Source of the DNA: Mesostigma viride
Lineage: Eukaryota; Streptophyta; Mesostigmatophyceae; Mesostigmatales; Mesostigmataceae
NCBI GenBank assembly: GCA_009746045.1
Contig: RPFO01000089.1
Location: 1,329,822 to 1,393,821, forward strand
DNA: 64,000 nucleotides
Direction of reading: 5' to 3'
A program made the translations under genes and the position numbers. Shown here piece after piece: positions 55,042-64,000 of the stretch; position 1 is the first letter of the stretch, and every line of letters begins with the position of its first letter. The notes under the pieces are model-generated. The model was given only the letters and a program-made list of their open reading frames with translations. It did no database searches and was not told the DNA's origin.

Positions 55042-58000
55042 TCATCCACGTGCCGTGCGCTGCCTCTTGGGGGGTGGCTCTGGGGTGTCCTCCTCGTTGC
55101 GTGAGGGGGAGGGGCACTCCATGTCCTCCTCGTCGTGGGAGGTGAGGCCCCGCGCCTTGTAGCTGTTGACAGCTTCTTGGTATTCTGGCCATGACTGGTG
55201 GCCATTTGCGGCGTAGTCGTACGCACATGGCAAGCTGTCGCTGCTCTCGAGCCAGGTCTGCAGTTCGGGGTATTTCTTCTTTATTGGTGCCAGCCTGTGG
55301 TCGCTTTTCCGCTGCTCGCGTTGCATGATCTGCATGCCCCACATAACATGAAGCAAGTACAAACAAGGGCCCTAATTGTTAATGCTTGCAAAGAAAAATG
55401 AATCTGTCCAAACTCATGTGCTCTGCGCAAGACTGAAGCAAGCATCCGTCTTTCATGTCACGTGGCTTACCTGTAGTGCGCACTCGTTGGGCACTTGTCT
55501 GTACACGCCCTTCTCACGGATTGCAGCGCCGGTGTGCGGATTGTGGCCGATGACACGGCCCGCCGTTGTCCCTGTCGCACCGCCCTCCCCTGCGCTGTTG
55601 TTCCGCACCTGTATCCATGCCCACATCGGTTAAAGCGTCGCACGCATCAGCAGGTCAGGTACTTGTCATGATAGGACTATATTGTTATGAATTGCCTGAA
55701 TGAAACACAGTGTTGTAATATACGTGCACAGCCGTACCTGACGGTTGGCTTCCTTGTGCTTGTTTTCCACGCCCGATTGGGCAAGTCTCCACAGCGCCCG
55801 CAGCAGGCGTTGCAACTCGCCGCCATGGCAGCCGAGGGCGTGGAGGTAAAAGCTGCCGGTTGTCTCCTTCACGTTCTGCATGATCACGAGGCGGTGGAAC
55901 CGCTTGCAGTTGTCCTCGAAGATGGCGTTCTCCTCGTCGGTCGGGTCAGGGTTGCGGCCGGTCTCGTTGATGTCCGTCAGCAGCCGCCAGATCTCGGTGA
56001 GTTCGGCAAGTTTGGTGGCGTCAAGGTTGAGGACAGGCAGCCATCGCTCGTGCTCCTTGAGTAGTTTGCGTGCTTCTCCTCCCGAGATGTGCACTTCCTT
56101 GTACCCATTCGCCCCCGTGGGATCCGCCTTGATACGCATCTTGCTACCGATCTCCTCCATGCGCTCGTTGAATCTCTCGATGGCTTTCTTCGTGTTCTTG
56201 CTGCTGATGACCTGTTGGGTACGTGGTCCCCATGTTGGGCAGGTTACCGTTGTAAGGCACAACGGGTCGTGGTGTCATAAACCATCCATTACACAGCCCT
56301 GCGGGAAATATTGATGATAATCATGATGTGGTGATTCATCGAACAATGCTTCGCAAATGATGGTGCTGCTTACCGCCTGTTGGACCTGTTTGACCAACGA
56401 CTCCACGATGCGCGTTATGCAGTGCTCGATGTCGAACGCGAACCGCCACGCCTCCACCCCACGGACGAGGTCGTCTGCCCCAAGTTGGCGCGTCATGGGG
56501 TGGAGGATGTGGACGCGGAGGAGACCGTTTGTGGGGAGGCAGCCACCCGGGTCCCGTGCGGCTCGTGCGCGACTCGAGCGTGCCGCAGAGGGTGGTGGTG
56601 GGGCAGCGTCGCCTGCCACAGGTGCGTACTCGTTCACGTTGATCGTTGGCACGCGAGGGTCGTCATTGCCTTCACCATCGATGGTGTGATGTTGGAGCTG
56701 CTTCTCCAGCTCCCAGGCTGGCCCGCGCTGTGGTGCATGGGTGTGGTGTTGGTTGATTGCAAGACCTTCGCGCAGGCCCATAAAGTGGCGGCGGAAAAAT
56801 TGCTCGAGGGTCTCGTTGGGCTGTGGGCGCGCTAGGGCAAAAATCTTCTGCTTGAGTGCTGACAGCATCTCGCACAGGTGGCAGAAAATGCCGTGCTTGT
56901 CGTGAAGGCCCCCACAACCTGCCAACAAACCACGTGAGAGAACATGCCAAAGATGGGGTGAGGTAAGAGGTTGTATGCTTTGTGAGGTATGTGTGTGTGT
57001 GTGCGATGGACCTGCAAGCCCCCACTTTGCACATATAATGGACTAGTGTGGGGGAAGCCTCCTCCCAAGTTTCAGCCCAATCCAAGCTCGTTTGCATGTT
57101 TTAGGACCATGGCCCACCCCTAACGGTGGGCACGTGCTAGCGCGCGCAAGGGACCATGGCACCCCCTGGCCATGTCCACCCCCCCAAACGATGGACCTGC
57201 AAGCCCCCAGTTTGCACACATAATGGACTAGTATGGGGGAAGCCTCCTCCCAAGTTTCAGCCCAATCCAAGCTCGTTTGCATATTTTAGGACCATGGCCC
57301 ACCCCTAACGGTGGGCACGTGCTAGCGCGCGCAAGGGACCATGGCACCCCCTGGCCATGTCCACCCCCCCAAACGATGGACCTGCAAGCCCCCAGTTTGC
57401 ACACATAATGGACTAGTATGGGGGAAGCCTCCTCCCAAGTTTCAGCCCAATCCAAGCTCGTTTGCATGTTTTAGGACCATGGCCCACGCCTAACGGTGGG
57501 CACGTGCTAGCGCGCGCAAGGGACCATGGCACCCCCTGGCCATGTCCACCCCCCCAAACGATGGACCTGCAAGCCCCCAGTTTGCACACATAATGGACTA
57601 GTATGGGGGAAGCCTCCTCCCAAGTTTCAGCCCAATCCAAGCTCGTTTGCATATTTTAGGACCATGGCCCACCCCTAACGGTGGGCACGTGCTAGCGCGC
57701 GCAAGGGACCATGGCACCCCCTGGCCATGTCCACCCCCCCCAAACGATGGACCTGCAAGCCCCCAGTTTGCACACATAATGGACTAGTATGGGGGAAGCC
57801 TCCTCCCAAGTTTCAGCCCAATCCAAGCTCGTTTGCATATTTTAGGACCATGGCCCACCCCTAACGGTGGGCACGTGCTAGCGCGCGCAAGGGACCATGG
57901 CACCCCCTGGCCATATCCACCCCCCCAAACGATGGACCTGCAAGCCCCCAGTTTGCACACATAATGGACTAGTGTGGGGGAAGCCTCCTCCCAAGTTTCA

Positions 58001-60777
58001 GCCCAATCCAAGCTCGTTTGCATGTTTTAGGACCATGGCCCACCCCTAACGGTGGGCACGTGCTAGCGCGCGCAAGGGACCATGGCACCCCCTGGCCATG
58101 TCCACCCCCCCAAACGATGGACCTGCAAGCCCCCAGTTTGCACACATAATGGACTAGTGTGGGGGAAGCCTCCTCCCAAGTTTCAGCCCAATCCAAGCTC
58201 GTTTGCATGTTTTAGGACCATGGCCCACCCCTAACGGTGGGCACGTGCTAGCGCGCGCAAGGGACCATGGCACCCCCTGGCCATGACCCCCCCCCCAAAC
58301 GATGGACCTGCAAGCCCCCACTTTGCACACATAATGGACTAGTATGGGGGAAGCCTCCTCCCAAGTTTCAGCCCAATCCAAGCTCGTTTGCATGTTTTAG
58401 GACCATGGCCCACCCCTAACGGTGGGCACGTGCTAGCGCGCACAAGGGACCATGGCACCCCCTGGCCATGTCCACCCCCCCCAAACGATGGACCTGCAAG
58501 CCCCCAGTTTGCACACATAATGGACTAGTATGGGGGAAGCCTCCTCCCAAGTTTCAGCCCAATCCAAGCTCGTTTGCATGTTTTAGGACCATGGCCCACG
58601 CCTAACGGTGGGCACGTGCTAGCGCGCGCAAGGGACCATGGCACCCCCTGGCCATGTCCACCCCCCCAAACGATGGACCTGCAAGCCCCCAGTTTGCACA
58701 CATAATGGAATAGTATGGGGGAAGCCTCCTCCCAAGTTTCATCCCAATCCAAGCTAGGGAGGGAGGGAGGGAGGGAGGGGGATGGGACGGTGGTGGTGGT
58801 GGTGGGAAGGGCGTCTTTGTAACGATGATTTTAGTGTGTGTTCAAGGCAACATATTGTTTTTTAGCATTTTCCTTTGCTGGGTGACAACGTGCTTTTTAA
58901 TGGTTACCTCGCAGTTGCCATAGATAGGACATGTCGCCTGGGAAGAAGAGGACGATCTGCACCATCCGCACAGCGTCGCGGAGGAAGACGGGGATCTTGT
59001 TCTTGAGCATGTAGTGGAGCACCTCGAAGATAGCGCGTCCGTTGGCCTTCATGTTCTCGCGGGAGTCCTTCCCTGGAATCTCGGCAATCGTGAATGTCCA
59101 CTTAGGGGACTGCCATGCTCTCGGGAACCCCTTGCTCACGCATCGCAAAGTGAAGGCAGTCAGTGTCCTGCCCTTGGTCCCAATGTCGGTATTGTGGGCA
59201 TCCCCGCTGAAGGCAAATTCCAAGATGATGTCAGCGAGGTCCGTCCACTCTGGTGCATCAGGGAACTCCTCGTGTAGCGAGATGACAGCTTCCTGCATCA
59301 AAGACGCAATGTATGCCATAGAATAGTTTGCCTGTTAACTTTTGCACGTGCATGTTCCTATCCTCTTGTAAATATCATCTGGCAGTTTCATGGCTGGCGC
59401 TCTCCCACAACATATGTGCGTGCAAACACCAATCAGGCATCCAAGCAAGCAAGTGGTTCGGCGAAATAAACAATCAAGCGCCCAAAGCAGCATGTACGCC
59501 AGCACGTAAGCAACTGACTTAGCATACCCAGATTTCACACATCAGCCATGGTGGTCAGCTAATGCATGACACCAAGCATAGGTATGCACAACATATATAA
59601 CTAGGATCACGTTTGATGAAATATACCTGCACAACGCGAATGGGATGTTTCCCCCAGCCTCCCCTCCCGTGGGGGAAGAGCAGCTCAAGCACGTTTGGCA
59701 TGGACACCGTCCGGTAAATTTTGTTCCACTTGTCTGCGTCGTTGGTGAGCTCGTCCTTGGCCTGTTTCTGCATGTCCCTGCTGGGGAACTCGCGGGGAGC
59801 TGTTTGGCGAATACCTGCGAACGTCCTGCACGTTGTCCCCGTACTGTCAGCCACGTGCACTAGGGCCTTGGCCATGTCCATGTTGTTACGCTTAAGCGAT
59901 GCGCGCACCTGACCCGCCACTGCCTGCTTCTGGGAGCTAGGTAGGGCCATGTATGCTGCACTGGCCGGGATCTGGTCGTTCTCCCCCCCAATGTGCTCTC
60001 TCAAGAGCGTGCCCATTGGCAGGGGGAGCTGCTTCCACCCTCTTTTGGCACGGCACGCGTTGACCGTGGCAGCTGTGCTCTTCATCTTCCGGATTGCCGC
60101 CCCCATGCACATCGCGGTAGATACCTTGAGGGCTTCCACGCTTGTCTCGTCCTCCTCTATCATCTTTTTAGCTGCGTCCCTAGCTGTTGGCAGGTCCCTC
60201 GCCACTAACTCGGTGGTCTTGTTGTACTGCTTGGTCCACTTGCAGGACGAGCAATTCGTGCCACGTGCTTGTGCCTTGGCCAACTGCCGCTGCAGCTCCT
60301 TGTTGTCATCCAAGGCCTTGGTGAGTGCCTCAGTGAGCTTCTCTACCTGGGTGCGCTGCTGCCGCTCTGTTTCCCCCAGCGTGTGCGCGGCCGCCATGTG
60401 TTCAGCAACGTCCGCCTGCAGTTGCACCACGCGTAATTGATTATCTCCCAGCTGCGATTGCAACACACTGTTCACGCGCTCAAGGTGGGCTTCTCGTAGT
60501 TGTGCGGCCTGCTCATTCAGGGCCGCGATTGTGAGCAGCTGGCTCAAATGGTCGACCTCGGCCAGCACGGTCTCGAATGCAGTGCCATCAGCAATGTCGC
60601 GAAGCAAGTCGGCGATGTTTATCTTGTTTGTGGTCTCGGTGATGTACCCCAGGTCTGCTGTGAGGTGCTCGATGCTTGCGAACTGCACAGCAGTGAGCTT
60701 TGTCCGGAACTCCACGTCTGGTGTCCTGTGGCAGTGTGGTGTGATTCTTGAAATGAGCTCTCGCTGGCGTCCCACTC
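55042..60777 (-). CDS. DDE-transposase-like protein (six exons seen, N-terminus open)
   Basis: Exons 60777-59627, 59292-58908, 56918-56374, 56211-55738, 55608-55471 and 55329-55042 have canonical donors and acceptors (for example GTGCAG|GTATAT, GCGAG|GTAACC, AGGCG|GTAAGC, CTACAG|GTAAGC) and matching phases, giving 992 residues. An upstream exon is needed, because the first acceptor (ACACGCAG) is in phase 1. Residues about 80-175 are coiled coil. The core reads FAFSGDAHNTDIGTKG (D414), then VLFFPGDMSYLWQ (D503) followed by GCGG and FCHLC (C524, C527), and later FYLHALGCHG and QSGVENKHKEAN (E842). This order (SGDG.., D then GGxG and CxxC, then H..., ..GxEkxN) is one I associate with unclassified RNase H-like transposases in algae and early animals. 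Lys/Arg-rich C-terminal tail. Confidence 0.65.
57004..58757. repeat. 185-bp satellite array inside an intron of the transposase-like gene
   Basis: Ten units start CGATGGACCTGCAAGCCCCC at 57004, 57189, 57374, 57559, 57745, 57930, 58115, 58300, 58486 and 58671; the last is partial. Units differ at only a few positions. Each produces the same 79-codon minus-strand frame, which is a by-product. The array lies in the intron 56919-58907. Confidence 0.95.
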
Positions 60778-61039
60778 CTGCGTGTCAATCAACGCACACA
60801 ACATCATGGCATGTGAGTTGATGAGCATCACTGCAGATTGTCAAATGCTTTGCGTGTTTGTCCACTAAAGTTGCGTGTGGGAATGCTAGTGCTTGACAGC
60901 CCCCTCACATCCATGGCTAATGCCTCTGCAGTCCAAGCATGTGGTCTTGCACTATCAGCAGCAGCCAAGCAAGGACGCGAGCCAATCCCTGCCAACTCCT
61001 CCCACGATCGCCCATGCCATCCGTAGCCACCCCCCACAC
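60778..61039 (-). other. Upstream region of the transposase-like gene, exon limits unresolved
   Basis: The acceptor before 60777 is clear but no unique donor could be chosen here. The sequence is coding-like in places only. Confidence 0.35.
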
Positions 61040-61930
61040 CCAGGTACGCATGCCAGCCACCCGCCACACCCACGCACGCATGGCAGCCACCCCACGAACC
61101 CAGGCACGCATGGCAGCGCCCCCATAAACCCACGCATGCATGCCAGCCACCCCCCACATGCACGCATGCATGCCAGCCACCCCCCACATGCACGTGCATG
61201 CCAGCCACCCCCCACACCCAGGTACGCATGCCAGCCACCCCCCACACCCACGCATGCATGCCAGCCCCCCCACAAACCCACGCATGCATGCCAGCCCCCC
61301 CACAAACCCACGCATGCATGCCAGCCCCCCCACAAACCCACGCATGCATGCCAGCCACCCCCCACACCCAGGTACGCATGCCAGCCACCCCCCACACCCA
61401 CGCATGCATGCCAGCCCCCCCACAAACCCACTCACGCATGCCAGCCACCCCCACACCCACGCATGCATGGCAGCCCCCCCACAAACCCACGCATGCATGC
61501 CAGCCACCCCACAAACCCACGCACGCATGCCAGCCACCCCCACACCCACGCACGCATGGCAGCCACCCCACGAACCCAGGCACGCATGCCAGCCACCCCC
61601 ACACCCACGCACGCATGGCAGCCACCCCACGAACCCAGGCACGCATGCCAGCCCCCCCCTAAACCCACGCATGCATGCCAGCCACCCCCACACCCACGCA
61701 TGCATGCCAGCCACCCCGCAAACCCACACACGTGTGCCAGCCACCCCCACACCCACGCACGCATGGCAGCCTCCCCACGAACCCAGGCACGCATGCCAGC
61801 CCCCCCCTAACCCACGCATGCATGCCAGCCACCCCCACACCCACTCATGCATGCCAGCCACCCCGCAAACCCACACACGCGTGCCAGCCCCCCCCCACAT
61901 GCACGCATGCATGGAAGCCCCCCCACAAAC
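61040..61930. repeat. Minisatellite of about 27-30-bp units, about 30 copies
   Basis: Units combine CACGCATGCATGCCAGCC with CACCCCCCACACC or CCCCCCACAAACC. Frames of His/Ala/Pro/Thr (plus) and Gly/Trp/Ala/Cys (minus) are by-products. Confidence 0.95.
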
Positions 61931-63725
61931 GCGTGCTGGACGTACCCGTGAGGGACGGAGCGTGGGATCGACGGTGCGGCGGGCCGGTGCGAGCGCGCTA
62001 TGGTGCGTTTTGCAAACACCTTCTTTTCATTTTCCTCAACACTATATTGCATAATCGTACTGCTGCAACATTCTGTCTCAAGGATCTGGAATGATGGGGG
62101 GAAATGATGACCATGCTACTTGGCTGTGCATGTAACACGGGATTGCTTGGACGCCACGTGAATTAATAAAGCATGGCATCAACCAACGTTGTTGTCTTGA
62201 TCTATAAAATGAATATACATCGTAAGGCTCACAGGTGCTACATTGCTGGACAAATTGGAAATTTAAGTTGACGCAGCTCAGGCATGCTAACGACAGTGAG
62301 AACTGCATGCTGGCATAGCTAGTGAAAATTATTGCTAGTAGTAAACAATTATAAGCTGTAGTGCCTAGTAATGTACATTACTGTGGCACGTACCATCTCT
62401 GAACTTTGCAAATGTAACCTGTGGCGAAGACCTCCTCGCCACAAGCTGCGGCATGTTGCTGTCGTGGCATGGTTGGAGGGAAGTAGGGATTGGAGATGCC
62501 GATTCACAGCGTGAATGTTGTTCCACAAAGTAGGCCCCGGCGCACTACGACAATTGTCGAGATCGAATTGGAAATGCAGCGTCAAAAAGCATATGCAAAA
62601 CAAAAAAGATCGTCTGCACAATGTCGGCTTACCGATGATTGCCGCTTAGCACGCGTGAGCAAGAAGATTACATGCACTGGACACCAGATGCCGGCGACGT
62701 GGTCTGTGTCGCACGAATTGTGCGAACGGATGACGACGAGCCCCAGGCAACGTTATTGCTTGAGGGTATGAAGGGGACGGGACTGCAACCTGCAACTATC
62801 GATGCATGGGCTTCACCCCGCGCATGTAGACATCTCTAGCGTGTATAACATCCTCAGGATTAAACGCTTCGCCGGGCTGGCCAGCTTATGGTCAATGCAA
62901 GTGCTTGTCGCTCCCTACCAGCACCTTCAAGTCAACAGGCTTCCGGAATCGAACACGAAAAGGCTGCAGGCTATGCGTTTAAATCAAAATTAATATCACA
63001 AACACTTAATGTATGAACTCCGCAGTCAGATTTTTATTTGAAGAAGCGACCAAAAGTGTGTCGTCGTGCAATATGCGTCCTGCAAGGCCGCGAGTCCCTA
63101 GCCTAATTCGAAATTCCAAACCATTCCATTGGCTCGTTTGAATTGCTCGCCAAAATTCCAGCAAAAAGCAAGCATTCGATTCTGTTCTACGGAGGCCGCA
63201 TCTTGAACTTGAAAATGGGTTGATTTGCCGTCTTGTTCGTAAGTATCCCAGACCGCCATGGCTTGCCGATTGCTGGCTGGCAATCAGGCGATGAGGCTAA
63301 GGGCAGGCTCGCACGGTTCTTGGCAATTCAAAGACAACGGGACGCTGTTTTTCTACACTTGCCTCCCTAGCGCAAAAGCTTGCTATGCATGGGCGGGTCG
63401 ACATGGCGTCGCATGGGCCGTGAAGCCGGACTTAAACGGACGATAGTGTTGTACTAGGTCAGCCAGGTTCAGGTTGCATATGATTCCACCGTTTTCCCTT
63501 CCTGATTCCACCGTTTTTCCTTCCCGATTCCTTGGATGAAATCTGGCCAAATCAGACAGAATAGTTCCTGCGGTGCCAAAAGGGCGGTTACGAAAATGTG
63601 TGGCTGGAGTTTGTGCGAAGGGTAACTACTTTGACTGGTGCGCACTTGAAACTAGTCGGAATTGCTAGATGCCGCGGGGTACACTTCAACATGAAAGCCG
63701 GACGTCGTGGGGGTCTCGGCTTGGG
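61931..63725. other. Right part of the 13.2-kb transposon, no firm gene
   Basis: A plus-strand frame at 62639-62839 (HWTPDAGDVVCVARIV, DDEPQATLLLEG) has balanced composition and may be an exon of a small or decayed gene, but I found no supporting neighbour exons. At 63480-63540 the motif GATTCCACCGTTTTYCCTTC occurs twice. Otherwise nothing. Confidence 0.35.
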
Positions 63726-63742
63726 TTCGGTAATGCAATCCC

Positions 63743-63865
63743 GGAGGGAGGAGAGAGAGGAGAGAGAGGGGGGGAAAGAGAGGGGGAGAGAGGGAGAGAG
63801 AGGGGGGAAAGAGAGGGGGAGAGAGAGGGGAAGAGGGAGAGAAGAGAGAGAGAGAGAGAGGAGAG

Positions 63866-63934
<69 letters not shown>
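63743..63934. repeat. GA-rich simple repeat
   Basis: Same kind of tract as 12935-13358 and followed by the same 66-bp flank. Confidence 0.95.
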
Positions 63935-64000
63935 TAGGAGAAGTGCGGGTGGGGGTGGGAGAGGTGGGATGGAAGATTCACTACGTTAGCAGGCGACTAA
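63935..64000. repeat. Flank shared with 13359-13424, cut by the window end
   Basis: Identical 66 bp (TAGGAGAAGTGC to GGCGACTAA). Suggests that the duplicated block resumes after the 13.2-kb transposon. Confidence 0.85.

Larger units (their letters stand above)
50580..63739. mobile_element. 13.2-kb DNA transposon carrying a BAH gene and a DDE-like transposase gene
   Basis: ATTGCATTACCGAA at 50580-50593 and its exact complement at 63726-63739 form 14-bp inverted ends. The left end is exactly the base where the right copy of the duplication stops matching the left copy (11803/50579), which independently marks an insertion boundary. After the right end come a GA tract and flank shared with 12935-13424. 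At most CC is duplicated at the target. The pre-insertion sequence does not simply equal the left copy, since about 1.1 kb (11804-12934) is found only there. Two spliced convergent genes lie inside. Confidence 0.7.

Noticed and set aside
57043..58752. Tandem family of 79-residue proteins on the minus strand
   Set aside because: One frame per 185-bp satellite unit; the array lies in an intron and has no separate gene signals.
57004..58757. CRISPR array
   Set aside because: Units are contiguous satellite monomers without short repeats separated by unique spacers, and the sequence is eukaryotic.
60893..62054. His/Ala/Pro-rich and Gly/Trp/Cys-rich frames of about 300 codons
   Set aside because: By-products of the 27-30-bp minisatellite.

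Overview
The window is eukaryotic nuclear DNA, most likely from a green-lineage alga. Spliceosomal GT-AG introns, copia- and Ty3/gypsy-type LTR retrotransposons, L1-like LINE pieces, DNA transposons with spliced transposase genes, and very long simple repeats all point there. I cannot name the species. No cellular housekeeping gene was recognised. The window is almost entirely mobile elements inserted into one another, plus satellites.

Layout. (1) 1-868 is the end of a copia-like element with its 3' LTR. (2) 869-11803 is a block repeated almost identically at 39644-50579. I found three differences between the copies. It holds the 3' ends of two related gypsy-like elements (LTR-A, LTR-B), a palindrome-ended element with a tRNA-like body, a LINE RT split by a solo LTR, two decayed copia pol ends and an L1-like LINE copy. 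(3) 12180-13424 has GA tracts around a second, larger palindrome-ended element with the same layout. (4) 14650-23849 is a 9.2-kb DNA transposon with 33-bp inverted ends and a GGT target duplication, inserted in an 85-bp minisatellite. It carries a DUF7869-type transposase gene (minus) and a divergent gene for a PHD-like zinc and Met/Gly-repeat protein (plus). (5) 23850-28800 holds minisatellites and one decayed spliced gene. (6) 28960-40715 is a gypsy integrase with chromodomain, then a 6.9-kb element with inverted ends, then an intact 802-codon ORF ending just before a polypurine tract and LTR-A. (7) 50580-63739 is a second large DNA transposon (about 13.2 kb, 14-bp inverted ends). Its left end lies exactly where the second copy of the duplication stops matching the first. 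It carries a four-exon BAH-domain gene (plus) and, convergent to it, a six-exon-plus DDE-transposase-like gene (minus). At 63740-64000 the sequence returns to GA tract and flank also seen at 13359-13424.

How the parts relate. Insertion order can be read from target sites. LTR-A lies inside the LTR-B element. A copia-like element later split the LTR-A ORF in the left copy. A solo LTR split a LINE RT before the block duplicated, because both copies have it. The 13.2-kb transposon is only in the right copy. The most unusual items are the two palindrome-ended, tRNA-like elements and the two large transposons that pair a transposase with a chromatin-reader-like partner gene (PHD-like in one, BAH in the other).
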